This document shows, one piece after another, positions 1-11,814 of a DNA stretch of 64,000 nt; position 1 is the first letter of the stretch, and each line of letters begins with the position of its first letter. The stretch is from Lactarius indigo (Eukaryota; Basidiomycota; Agaricomycetes; Russulales; Russulaceae). The stretch spans positions 124,001 through 188,000 of the forward strand of contig JAFKAC010000094.1 in assembly GCA_025766275.1 (NCBI GenBank). The letters are read 5' to 3'. Under the pieces are notes generated by a model that searched no databases, was not told where the DNA came from, and was given only the letters and a program-made list of their open reading frames with translations. A program made the position numbers and the translations under genes.

Positions 1-2073
1 ACAATCCCCGTGAGGATGCTCTTGCACAGCAACCCACGGACTCAGGTGATCGAGACAAGCGGGGTATGTTGGTTCGCTGTTTCACAGGCTGCATTCTCAT
101 CCGTTATCCGTGTGCTTGCTAGCTGAGAACTACGGGGACTCCTCTGGAAAGTTGTGGACGATATACCTCAATGAGGCCGAGAAGGAGGATAAAGAAATAA
201 CCGAGAATTGGAGCGTGGATACAGGCGGGATCCTCGTGTTTGTGAGTCCTCGTACCTCTTCTGCATTTACTCCATCTAATGCAAGTCGAAGACTGGTCTG
301 TTCTCGGGTACCGTTGCGTCTTTCATCATCGAAAGCTACAAGCAGCTATCTCCCGATTCTGGCGTTACGACCAATGCGCTCCTTACACAAATATCTCAAC
401 AACTTGCCAATGCCTCCAACGGGACACCTTTCGCGAGCGTTGCGGCGCAGAATAGCCAACCCTTCAAGCCAACAGCTTCCGCAGTCAGAGTCAATGTATT
501 GTGGTTCCTCAGTTTGGTCCTCAGCTTGACTTGTGCGCTTTCGGCAACATTGATGCAACAATGGGCCCGACGATATCAGGAACTCACGCGGCACCGCGGT
601 GCACCTCACAAGCGTGCTCGCATGCGAGCATATATCTTCAATGGCATAGAGGGATTCAAAATGACCCGAGTCATTGAGGCGATGCCCGCGCTCCTACACC
701 TATCAGTCTTCCTCTTCTTCGCAGGTCTCATTGATTTTCTTATCCCCATCAATACGACCGTCGCATACTTCACTCTCGGCTGGATCGCTCTATTCGCTCT
801 TGCGTACGCAATATTGACGATGCTATCCAACCTACGCTTCAATTGCCCGTACCGCACGCCGCTGTCCGGAATCATATGGCGTTTATCCCAATTTTCCTTG
901 CTGGGAATCTTTCTGGCCACCCTAGGTATTGAGGGACTATTTCACAGACGTCTATTGGCCTTATGGAGGCGTTGGACTCCCCGACGGTCGACACAGGCTC
1001 CTGGTCTCACCAAATGGAGGGAGACACTCGAAATGCAGGTTTCTGTGCGTCTCAAATGGCTTAAGAACGGCCTACGGAAAAGTGTCGAGCTCAGTGCTAC
1101 CGACGCCCCATCAACTGTGGATAAGGACGCACTTGAATGGACACTCAAAGCCCTCGATGAAGACAAGGAGTTTGAGGATTTCGCCGAACACGTACCAGGA
1201 TTTTTCGAATCCGAAGCCGTCCCGGATCCGACCTCGGCAATCCTTCCCCTAATGTCTGACCAGCCAACGACTGACCCCATCCTCGGATCGCGTCTCCGCG
1301 ATCTCCTCAAGACGTGTATACCAGGCACCTCGCCCCTGACCGAAGAGAAGCGCAAGAACCGTCTGCGGGTGTGTCTAAAGTGCCTATGGTCTTGCGGAAG
1401 GGCGTACAACGAGAAATCTCAACCATTATCCTCCTACGTCCGCATCGTTTTCGCCGATCCCGAGATGACTCATCGAATTCAGGCGGAAGATGACCTCGCT
1501 GCGCGTGTCATAGGACGTTGTTTTGGGGCGTTGGTCGCAAAGAGGCTTTCAGCCGACATCGACTTCCGCAATACTCGGGGCGTTCGAGTCAAGGAGGGCG
1601 AACTTGCGTGCCTATCGGCTATTCTTGGCATCAACAGTGGCGAGGTGATGCCTTTGCTTGGCCAACCTGGCGCCATCGAACTTGCGAGCATTGTCTCCCT
1701 CATATCGTCCAGCGCTGACTCATTGGTCGGAGGCACAATGCCGTCGGATGTGTTGGCCGTGTTCAAAGAGACGCTTCGCATCCTCCTCTCTGAGACTCCT
1801 GGCGGGGACTTGGTCGAGCACCTCACCAACCTGCTTCAACTTCAGCTCGCACAGTTCCCCGAGATATATTCCAAGGCCCCCGACTCGCTCAAAGATGAGC
1901 TGCAACAGATATCGGTCAGGTTTGGGCTGCCGACGGAGGTTGTGGCGTTTCCCGAATCTCAACCCGCGCAGCAGTCATCGAGTCATATTTCTCATGTGTC
2001 GCGGCAACCACGCGAGAACCCGGTCCGGATTGAAAGGGTACTGGATAGCGGTTTTGGCGATGACATTGTTTAG
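1..2073 (+). CDS. DUF6535 membrane protein, copy 1 (5' end outside window)
   Basis: Exons <1-63, 123-241 and 292-2073. The first exon is cut by the window edge; its frame is set by similarity to the other copies. Exon 2 holds the family core GDSSGKLW followed by acidic and basic residues up to ILVF. Exon 3 starts at TGLFSGTVASFIIESYKQL and encodes 593 residues. It contains hydrophobic segments at NVLWFLSLVLSLTCALSATL, HLSVFLFFAGLIDFLIP and the following AYFTLGWIALFALAYAIL, then a long soluble region with the conserved blocks SAILPLMSDQ and LLKTCIPGTSPL. The domain is known from mushroom-forming fungi, and its function is unknown. A convergent Atg22-like gene follows. Both introns are GT-AG, and the first one must be spliced because it shifts the frame (59 nt). 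Confidence 0.9.
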
Positions 2074-2837
2074 ACGTGAGTAAGGCGAGCTTCCTTCGAA
2101 TCATCATGCTCCATGGTCGCAGTGCTATTCCCTATAATTTACCATTCACGTTCTCAAAGTGGACAGCCTGTTTCACCTCGTCCACAGATCTCGCTTCCAT
2201 ACCCGTCTCGCTGGTCATACTGTACGCACTACGCTTTCACAGTTAGGGAAATTCCTCCTACCATTCTATACGTACTACCCCCCAATTCTTGTCTTGGTTT
2301 ACAATAAAGCCATACAGTACTGGTCACAATATCATGCCGTGTATCATTCCCCTGCTGTCGCGAAAATACCATCAGTAATTGAATACGACCCCGAGCTAGG
2401 TGTCACCCACGGGGGCCATCGGAGTGGCACGGTATTGGTACGGACAGAAGGTAGATTGGCCTTGCCGCCCATTCGTGAGTCGTGACGGACCATGACTGAA
2501 AAAAGCAACAAAAGCAGGATTAGACCAAGATCGTCACAACGCTGAGGGGGTAGTATCTTGTGTCACATAATTTATCAGGTGTTGGCCCACGGGTCGCGTA
2601 GGTCGACGGTGGACAGTACGATTCAACTATAATAGAAGAAAGAAGTACAGTACTTATATTCCATGTACGCGAAACATTTTGACTGGAAACCAAAAAAAAA
2701 AAAGGAAAACAAAAAAAAAAAAAACTTCGCGAATCACAATTGTCATCATGTTTTTCCCTTCAGCTTCGGGATTCAAAACCGACGTGGACAGAAGATGGAC
2801 TAATCATTTAGGCGCCCCCAGTTCGTCCGCCCACCGA
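2074..2837. other. Intergenic region between convergent DUF6535 copy 1 and Atg22-A
   Basis: No gene is seen. It holds an intergenic tag around 2565-2620 (TGTCACATAATT followed by TTGGCCCACGGGTCGCGTAG). Related sequence is found downstream of DUF6535 copies 2, 3 and 6 and downstream of the ABC gene. Two A-rich runs at about 2690-2722 lie just beyond the Atg22-A stop codon; similar A-runs next to a TTCGCGAATC-like motif lie beyond several other Atg22 copies, so they belong to the duplicated unit rather than to a retroelement tail. Confidence 0.6.
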
Positions 2838-5182
2838 CTATATTTTCGCTTCTCTCTTGCCGTTGCTCTTCGAGGATTCGTAATCCATTTCGTCTGAAGA
2901 AACCGCACCAACGCCCGTCCCTCGCTGCTCCGCGGCCCACTTTACTGCAGCATACCGCCCTTTCGGCACGTTGACGCCAAACCCGGCCACGAGACACCCA
3001 ACAGCGCTGAAAGCGAGCAGGACTGGGAAGGCTTTCCAGGTACTCCCGTTCTTGTCGACTACCGCCTGGATCACATTCGATCCAATGGTTGCCCCAGCGA
3101 AGCGATCCCACAGTTCAAATAGGCCGAAAAACTGTTGGTTTTCGTTTTTAAGCGAATGGCGCTTGTGACCGAGAGGAAGGCACGCAGGCGAGACGCACCA
3201 TATACTCGAACCCGGGAGGCGAGAGCTCACCCATCATCGTCTGTGAGGTAGAGTACCGTGGACCTATGACGAGTCCATACACAACGTTATATACCCAGAA
3301 CTCCCAAGCGTTGTGAAACCTGTAGGGTACACATACGTTACCGCTTGACGAGAAGAAAGGGTTGGTAGGATCCCACCCAATTTTATCTGTCCAGATACCG
3401 ATCATTCCCCACACCTGGAACAGGGTTTCTAGTATGCACACAGTAAGAAACTAAACACTTCGATCTGTAAGTGAACATGGAACGATAATGTCGGTCATAC
3501 CATCGTCTTGACATCAATCTTCCAGTGCCGCTGCACATACCAAAAGGCAACAACGCTCGCTGCTGAGGTGATCCCCTGTACAAGGTTAAGATATGTACTC
3601 TGCAGGAATGAGGATGTGAATTGTTCGTTTTGGCGGATCAACACCAGTACGCTAGTCGCGCCCAGACCCTGGATCCGTCACTGAGTCAGTGTTACCCCGG
3701 TGACCTGGAACGATGACACCCACGCCGAAGATGAAAAAGATAGAGGTTAGATAGGCAAATGTGTATGGCAATTTCTTGTACTCCTTCACAGCGATGAAGA
3801 TCTGATTTGGAGTCAGCCGAGTAAATGTAGCAAAAGGTGCTGTGGACCTGCTTCAAGCCTATTGCAAGATAGCTCTCGCCCTTCGAAAGCTTTGGCCCTG
3901 GCCGGGCCTGTTGGAAGATAACTGATTGTTCGCGTGTTAATATTCTAGGCTAAACACTAGGTAGGAGCTTTAGAGTTTCGTACACCACCAAGTACCAAAC
4001 AGAACCGAATAACCAGTTGTCCTGTGTCAAACAGACACTGTCAGCATCCGAACGATATACTGTGATGCAAGACCTCACAAGACGATAACATAATTATCAA
4101 CTTTCGGATTGTCGCCCAGGGGGAGCAGCAGTGACAAATCGAGTGACAACGCAACAACTCGACCAATAAAAAGGCAGGCCTGCAGGGATCATATGACCGA
4201 CGATAGGGCACCAAGTTAGCGAACACACCATGCTGATACTACTGATCTTGCTCTTTTCAATACTTTTCTCCTTCTCGTAGGCTTCCTCGGACAACGCTCC
4301 CCGCTCATGGCGCTCTCTGAGCTCACGTGAGTGCGGCGTATTGCGAGCTAGTTGCGGAAATGGTGCTGCTGAAAATGCGATGATGACGCCTCGCGAAGTG
4401 AAGCTTATTATATACAATGCCATCGCGGCACCCCAACGACTCGGTGCTAATTGTCATGAGACTTAGGGCACGTCTAACTTTTCGACTGCTGTGACTTACA
4501 TGTCAAACTCATGCTTGCGAATTGGGCAGTCCAGCATATAACGGTAGAAATAAGGAGTAACCACCTGCCAAACATCCGATAGTCGGCAGCCGGTCCGATG
4601 GCTGTGAGGATTAGTGTCATAATCTGAGACAGGTAGATAACGATCGATGGACTGCGGAACGGAAACAAAAAGTAGTCGACGTACTGCAAAGCCCGCTCCG
4701 TTTGCAACCAAGACAATGGAGCTCACCGCCTTAGTCCCGCTTCCCCAGGGTAAGACACATTTTCCAGACGCTTCCTGGCCTCGACAGGACGAACCTGGGC
4801 CACGAGTGGGATCATACCCAGCAGCGGTGGCGAGCCCTTGAAAGAGAGTCAAGGAGTAACCTATAGCGCAATGACTTTTTAGTTAAGCATAAAAAGGACA
4901 TCGTACATTTCTCACCCTGGGGTCCGAGTCCCTAAGTTTTGATATAAGCGCCGAACACTTAGCAATGGGATACCATGCTTTGGTTAACGAACAGAACAAG
5001 GGAAACGTACGTTATTCCCAATATTATATACTGTGGGGGAGCTGTGAACGATATTGCAAAAAAAGGGGATGGTGCACACAATAGTAACTCCATAACTCTC
5101 GTCGAGTTGTCATGGGCTCGTCATATCTCGGCGCGGTAACGGTAACCTCTGGGATATCGGTCGCTTCAAGTGTGAGGGACAT
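2838..5182 (-). CDS. Atg22-like MFS transporter, copy A
   Basis: Fourteen-exon model (complement): 5080-5182, 5011-5030, 4916-4931, 4685-4860, 4500-4623, 4229-4446, 4079-4179, 3984-4021, 3848-3921, 3724-3801, 3501-3668, 3377-3450, 3199-3319, 2838-3131; 534 aa, no stops. Atg22 family landmarks are RRELWSYYLYNIGNN near the N terminus, TLFQGLATAAGYDP with GPGSSC, GSGTKAVSSIVLVANGAGFA, FGRWLLLISTVICW, FPQLARNTP, and MMGELSPPGFEYMFFGLFEL before the last membrane helices. Family members are vacuolar effluxers for amino acids; here substrate and membrane are inferred. The N-terminal extension before RRELW is shorter than in copies C, D and F. The tail ends in charged KSNGKREAKI. It is convergent with DUF6535 copy 1. 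One drift is GLKQ instead of GWKQ at the end of exon 9. Confidence 0.85.
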
Positions 5183-5640
5183 GGGAGGAGTGAGCCCCAG
5201 AATGCCAGAGATCGGGTATAAATCACAGAATGTACAGGGTGCATTCGAAAAATATTAGCCTACGCCCATCTCGGAATTCCTCGAACGAAACCAGGGTGCG
5301 TGCAACTTCAGTTAGGGCCACGTAGTAACCCATCGGCCAACTTGGATATGGACTCGGAGTCGTGACAAATGTACCGTGAATCAGTGGTGTCGCGTATCAG
5401 TACACAGTAATTGAATAACCCAAATGCATGGTAGAAGCTCTTCTATGTGTCCCAAATGACGGAAGCTAGAAGCCGTCAATAGTAAGAGTAGTAGTTCAGT
5501 TCAAGGTTCAGTTGGCGAATTTCCCCATCTAGAGTCACGTGTCATATGACCTAATGGCATCCCGCTCAAAAAGGAAATCGATGAACAAACACGCGTACGT
5601 CCATCCGACCCGTACAGTAACTTGCCTCCTCTTACTATAA
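5183..5640 (-). promoter_or_regulatory. Conserved upstream region of Atg22-A
   Basis: About 400 bp upstream of the Atg22-A start can be aligned by eye with the same stretch upstream of copies C (35521-35890), D (48755-49140) and F (62541-62930). They share an ACTAGGGTG-like patch and a far end reading GGAAGCTAGAAG. This is most simply promoter plus 5' leader carried along with each duplication. No conserved reading frame runs through all four. Confidence 0.4.
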
Positions 5641-5644
5641 GTGT

Positions 5645-7270
5645 CAGGCAAGAGCTCCGGATCTCTCAGTGAACCGGGGTGAAAACAAGGAGAAATCCGA
5701 GGGTTGGAAGGGAGACAGAGACGGCATCCTCGTGTTTGTAGGTGGCATTACTCATCGTTGTTACTATTCCTGGCATATGACAATATGGAAGACCGGTCTG
5801 TTTTCGGCTACTGTTGCAGCCCTCATTATCGAGAGTTATAACGAATCATCTCCGGACCCTGAGGCTTGGACAGTGCTCATATAATATCCAAGCAATTTGT
5901 CGACATCTCCAGCGGGACGCCCCTTCAGAGCACTGTAGAACAGAACATCGACTCACTTAAACCATCCAGATATGTGGTCAGGGTCAATGTGATTTAGTTT
6001 CTTAATTGGTCCTCAGCATGACCTGTGTAGTTTTTGAAACAGCAATCCAACACGCTACCTAGAACTCGCCCAGCGCCGTGGTGCGCCTCATAATGTGCGC
6101 GCACCTATGCATACATACGATGGCGTCGAGCAGTTCAAAAATGTCTCAAGCCGTCGAGGTAATTTTCCCGCCTTCGCACGTGTCTGCCTTCCTCTTCTCG
6201 CGAGCCATCATTTTTCTTTTCCCCGTCAACAGTCTAGGTTCTTAGCTGTGTTTCTGCGTTCGCATTCGTATATCTGGTGCTGAGGGCATTATCTGGCCTA
6301 TCCCTCAATAGCCTACACAGCACACCTCTCACCGGATTCACTTGGAATATACTCCAGATCGCCACGCTTGCCACTTATGGGTTCATCTATCCAGCTATCA
6401 GGCCCGTTACCGTTCTCAGATCGACCTCCTCACCATACAATTGAGGCCCCTGAAGGTCCCACCAAATAGAAGGACGCCCTCGAGGTCCGGAAGGGCGCAG
6501 AGGTTTTCGTCGATAGTATTCGGAAGAGCGTTGGAACTAGCGCTCTTGCGGCACTTGGGGACGACGATAGATTGCAAAGCGCCCGGATGGACATTTAAGG
6601 CGTTCTATGAAGATCGGCAGATCGAATGCTTTGCCAGATACACGCCTGAGTGTTTTTGAGTCTAACGCTATCCCGAATGCAACTGCGACAGTATTTTCCC
6701 TCGTAGACAGTCCATCGGATCAACCAACCGCTGATCCTATCTTCGTGCCTCGTCCTAACGAGGTCCTCAAGACGCACGTACCAAGAACTTCATGTCTCAC
6801 CGAGTAATCATGGAAGAAGCGAGTTCGGTCAGGGAAGTGCGTATGATCGGGCTGGTATTTCAATTCCATGACCATCTTAGGTCCGCGTTGTTTTTTCAGG
6901 TCAAGATATGACTCACAGGATTCAGACTGAAAAGGACCTTACCGTTATACTGAGACGCTGCTCGGAGGCTTTGATCGTGAAGAAGCAGGCCGATGGGATT
7001 GATTCGCGCCTAGACGATGATGTTTGCGTGAACGGTGCTGAGATGGTGTGCATATCAACTATCCCCGCTAAGTACCAACTGTGCTTGGCCAGAACAATGT
7101 CGAATGCCAGTGAGGTTTACGCTTTGATTACGAGGAAAGAGCTGACGGTCATCGTGGGCATATTCCAACATTCCGGAAAAACACCCTTCGAGGTGGTCCG
7201 TACGCTGGCGGGGACCCGCCCGCGGATCGAGTGTTATTGTTCCATGACGTCAACGCGTGCAAGTTGTATA
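5645..7270 (+). pseudogene. Decayed divergent DUF6535 lineage, remnant 1
   Basis: The order of parts follows the intact DUF6535 genes: an exon-2-like piece ending ILVF at about 5740, an intron with the acceptor before the TGLFSATVAALIIESY start of exon 3 at 5794-5845, then fragments equivalent to the transmembrane part (for example around 6060-6290) and to the conserved soluble part (MTHRIQTEKDL at 6908). Stops and frameshifts occur throughout. Its 3' half resembles the remnants at 26150-26755 and 36700-37180 more than the six other copies, so it belongs to a separate, dead branch. Confidence 0.7.
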
Positions 7271-9508
7271 TGGGGAGTTGGGCGGGAACAGTCTCGCCTA
7301 ATTAGGATCCCCGGGCCCCGGACCCTGGCACAGGTCCGCAGGCCTCGAGGCTGGCCTCATTTATGGTCCATATATGCGCCCTTCTCACTCTTCCAAGTGT
7401 GCATTCGCCCACATTGGGCCGACTTCCACCCGAGGCTGCCACTTCTCAAGAAAAAAACGGACACTCGCGATGCGCACCTCCATCCTATCAGTTATGCGCA
7501 CATTCTTCTAGCCAAGAAAATTGATATCTTCAGGCTTGAACCCGCTCGTTCCAAGTCTTTGTGAACCAAAGATCGATTTTCGCGCGCTTTCCAGGAGCTT
7601 CTTGACTCAGGGAGAAAGTGGACTGTTATGTGGATTGATGGGGCTTCAAAGTTTTAGTTTTGGGGGGATTTGTCGTCCTGTTTCGTTCGATTCGTGTTGC
7701 CCGTGCTATCGCTTCGGCGTTTCTCTTTCCCCGACACCCATCTCTGGTAAATGCCGTTAGAATTCTTCCCTGTTGCGCGTGTTCATCGATAATACCACTT
7801 CTACTGTGTACTTCCTGTCTACTCTTCACAAGCCTCAGACTCACACTTAACGACAGGTCGTCATGAGAAACCGACTATGTGAACCCTGTAATTGTTTGTA
7901 CTCGGCTCAAATTAACACAGGGGCGTTTGAGCGCGCATGTTTGACACGCCTATGCTCATGGTCCCCCTCAGCTTCCTCCATCAATGCGCCGTCCTTGTCT
8001 ACAGAATTGCACCCTAGAACTATAACTTGTTCGTGCACCCCCACTCCTCGTGGGACCTATATTTTCCTTCGTGCCTCGCAGCGCCCATCTAGCCTTCACG
8101 CAACGCACCATCTGAGCTATTCTCGTGATGCTGACAGTACGGATTGGAGCAACGTTCTTATCTTTAGGCCCAAGGAACTAAACTCGGCGATGCGGATTCT
8201 TGTCCCACCTTCTCTACACATAGCAAGATGAGGAGTTGATCCCGTAATGTTTTTCTCCGCGTAGATCCTTCGACGCTGTGCGCGAGTTTACATGGCCGAG
8301 TCATCGTGGGCTTTTACGCGTAATGTTACGTACGAGCGCGAGCGCGGTGTAATGTGCAAGAGCCACGCGGAAGTATGGGTAATAATATCATCAAGGAAAG
8401 TGCGAGGCAGTGGTGCGAGAAAGAAGGTGACGCTGAGACACTGTTGTAGACAAATAAGTGTTCTATATCTGTCTATTGCTCGGTCATGATGGGCACGCCG
8501 GTCTCTGATCGCTAAATGCGACACTTAGGTGTGGACGGCGGGACTTTTACCAGCAGGATAGACCCTGCTTACCTAACATGGTTGAAAGCCATCCTACATG
8601 ATGGGATCAACCCTACAGCCCGATAGAACTGGATGTTTGGCCAGGAGCCACCTTCAAACCGATGGTGACGACTGGTATGGCGATGTCGCACGGGCGTCAC
8701 GGTACGCAATGTTCCGTCCTGCTTGCCGTCCTGTATCCGAGAGGTCCGTGATCCGAAGAATTATCTATACTTGTCAAGGTGAAGCATTGGCAATATTACG
8801 GATGGTGTGCGGCGCCGGCGTGTGGCAGACCCTTCAAATCGACTCGGAAGCTAACTCACTAGTATCTGCGGTTGGCCCTCGTCTACCAATCACACTTCCA
8901 TCATATCAATCGACCTTCAAGTTTGCTGCATTACGATCACGCTCTTGGCCACGCTCGCTCTTCAGTCGCACCAAGTCTAGCTCGATTTGTATCTGGACTA
9001 CGCCCTCACAGTGATCCAGTGATCGATATTCTGTAATCATTGAGGGTCGTGACACTCTTCTTCGTCGCCTGTCGTAAGTTATAAGTCCGCTGACACTTGC
9101 ATTTGGTGTCGCTTGACACTAACTCTACTATATATAGCAGAATTCACCTATGATAGTGAACACGCATCCATGTCTGCTTTAACGTGCACGTTTCGAAAAC
9201 GTTGTCCATCGGAACGCCAACGCCACCCTCATGGTGGCCAACAATTAAGGTACGTCAAGATCGTTAATGAACTCCGCATTCTGGCTTCTTGTGTTAGGAA
9301 ATTGTTTTGCGAGGGTTGTAAAAATTGTGATTATCAACGTAAGTGATTCTGTTCACTAGCACGACAAAGTGCAACATCGGGTAACATCGCTTACTATCAC
9401 TATTGGCAGCGGGGTTTCTTGATAGGTTTACAGATGTTGTAGCTCCGGATGGAGACAAATAGTCCCTAATCTGTCGACGGTTGGAGGTATAAGTGATGGT
9501 GTTCGTCT
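7271..9508 (+). other. Decayed spacer block 1 upstream of DUF6535 copy 2
   Basis: No convincing gene. The stretch is recognisably the same as 26790-29940 and 37190-39940, each lying between a dead DUF6535 remnant and an active or recently active DUF6535 gene. Shared patches include CGCTTCGGCGTTTCTCTTTC (near 7709), the GACGGCGGGACTTTT patch near 8534 and CACGTTTCGAAAACGTTGT near 9187. Short open frames in the three copies do not stay in register, so I treat the block as ancient duplicated non-coding or dead coding DNA. Confidence 0.5.
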
Positions 9509-9515
9509 TATAAAT
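9509..9515 (+). promoter_or_regulatory. TATA box of DUF6535 copy 2
   Basis: TATAAAT lies 84 bp before the ATG at 9593, in CTTATAAATGTCCTCTC. The same element and surroundings precede copies 3, 4 and, as TATAAG, copy 5. A CCTAATCTGTCGA-like motif lies about 40 bp further upstream in all of them. Confidence 0.6.
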
Positions 9516-9592
9516 GTCCTCTCCAAGTTTGACGCGCAGTCGAGTGATCGTCTCTCCGCAGTACCCCTTGTCCTATCCATTGATTCCTACAA

Positions 9593-11814
9593 ATGGCTTC
9601 ACTGGAACCCAGCACGGCGGATGCGCATATCGTTATTCAAACTCACCCTATGACTGGGAGTCAGCCCGAAATTCCTCCAGGCAATCAACCTCCGGATCCC
9701 CCAGATTCTCGGTTTCAGGCAACTGCCAATCGCCATGGGAGTGCTCCCGCACCGCAACGTACGGATAATCGCGACACAGACGCTCAACGGAGTACGTTGG
9801 TTTGCTGTTTCACAAGTTGCGTTCTAATTCGTGTGGTAGGCGAAAACTACGGAGATTCTTCTGGAAGGCTATGGACGATGTACCTCACTGAAGCTGAGGG
9901 GCAGGATAAAGAGATAACCGAGAGTTGGAAGGGGGAAGCAGATGGAATCCTCGTGTTTGTGAGTCCTTATCCGCCCATCCCCTCCATTCACTCCATCTAA
10001 TGTACATGCCGAAGACTGGCCTATTCTCGGCCACCGTCGCTGCCTTTATCATCGAAAGCTACAAACAGCTATCTCCCGATTCCGGTGATACGACCAATAT
10101 CCTCCTTACTCAAATATCTCAGCAACTTGTCAATATTTCTAACGGAACACCTCTCGCGAGCATTGCAGCGCAGAGCAGTCAGCCGTTCAAGCCAACAGCT
10201 TCTGCCGTCAGGGTCAACGTATTGTGGTTCCTCAGTTTGATCCTCAGCTTGACTTGCGCGCTCTCGGCAACATTGGTGCAACAATGGGCCCGACGATATC
10301 AGGAACTCGCTCGGCGCCGTGGTGCACCTCACAAGCGTGCTCGCATGCGGGCGTATATCTTTAATGGCATAAGAAAGTTCAAAATGACCCGAGCCATCCT
10401 GACAATGCCTACTCTCCTGCACCTATCGGTCTTCCTCTTCTTCGCGGGTCTCATCGAGTTTCTTTTCCCCATCAACACGACCATCGCATACGTCACTCTC
10501 GCCTCGATCTCTCTGTTCGCTGCTGCGTACGCAATTTTGACGATTTTACCCAACCTCTACCTCGACTGCCCGTATCGCACACCGATATCCGGGATCACAT
10601 GGGGTTTGTCCCAGATTTCCGTACTTGGGATCCTTCTGGCCATTCAAAGGATTGAAGGCCGAATTCACGGATCTTTAGTGGCCTTATGGCGGCTTTGGAC
10701 TCGCCAGCAGTTGACGCTGTCTTCTGGTCCAGTCCAGTGGAGCGCGATGCTCAACAATCAGGTCGTGGTCCATCGCAAATGGCTTATGGACGGCCTACGA
10801 AAGAGCGTCGAGATCAGTGCAACCAGTGCTTCATCAACTGTGGATGCATATGCGCTTGAATGGACACTTACAGCTCTCGATGAAGATAAGGAGATTGAAG
10901 ACTTTGTCGCACGCGTACCAGGATTCTTCGACTCCAAAGCCGTCCCGGATCCGACCTCCGCGATCCTCCCCCTAATGTCTGACCAGGACATGACCGACCC
11001 TATCCTTGGATCCCGTCTCTACGATCTCCTCAAGACCTGTATACCCGGCACTTCACCCCTTACCGAAGAAATGCGCAGGAGCCGTCTGCGGGTGTGTCTT
11101 GTGACCCTGTGGTACTGCGGAAGGGCGTACGCTCACCCGCAGAACTCGAAACCCTTACCCTCCTACGTCTGGGACATTTTCGCCAGTCCCGAGATGACTC
11201 ACCGAATTCAGACGGAGAAGGACCTTGCTGCGCGTGTCATAGGACGTTGTTTCGGGACCTTGGTCGCGAAGAAGCTTTCTGCTGAGATCGAATTGGTCGA
11301 TGTTGATGCCGACGATGAAAGACTTGCGTGCCTGTCGGCTATCCTTGACACCGACGGTCGCGACGTGATGTCTTTGCTCGGAACGCCTGGCGCCATCGAA
11401 CTTGCAAGTATCATTTCCCTCATGTCGGTCGTTGATTCATTGGCCAGTGACACAATCCCGTCGAATGTCCTGGACGTGTTCAAACAGACGCTCCGCATAC
11501 TCTCTCGACCTCTTCTCACTCAGGGCGATCTGCTACTACCTCCGAAACAGGTTAAACTATTCCACGAGAAATATTCCAAGGCTCTCGAGAGTCTCACCCG
11601 TAACTGGCTCAAAGACGAGCTACAGCAGGTATCAGATAGGCTTCCATCGAGCTCATCGTACGCACAAGGGGGAGACTGGGGGGTTACGCTTCCCGAACCT
11701 CCACAGGGATCATTGGGTAATAACTCTCATATGTCGCAGCAATTGCGCGGGGACCAGGTGCGGATTGGAGCGGCACCAGACAGCGGTATTGACGATAGCT
11801 CAGTTCATATGTAA
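9593..11814 (+). CDS. DUF6535 membrane protein, copy 2
   Basis: Exons 9593-9791, 9840-9958, 10015-11814; 705 aa. The start is the first ATG after the conserved TATA region, and the same ATGGCTT context is used in copies 4 and 5. Residues 1-66 form a polar, proline-rich, poorly conserved N terminus. Residues 67-106 carry GDSSGRLWTMYLTEAE and end at ILVF. Exon 3 begins TGLFSATVAAFIIESY. Membrane segments lie at about 174-196 and 240-290, with a further hydrophobic stretch near 305-330; a long cytosolic C-terminal region follows. Intron 1 is 48 nt and open in frame, so retention would add 16 residues. The function of the family is unknown. The Atg22 gene expected downstream is reduced to one exon fragment, and a Helitron follows. 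Confidence 0.92.

Noticed and set aside
942..1409. Long minus-strand frames antisense to DUF6535 genes (also near 1479-1829, 23764-24240, 41178-41558)
   Set aside because: They recur at the same codon position in each copy because the plus-strand coding sequence is conserved; no domain or splice signals of their own.
2690..2722. Poly(A) runs as a retroelement tail
   Set aside because: Similar runs flank the 3' ends of several Atg22 copies, so they were duplicated with the genes and are not a new insertion.
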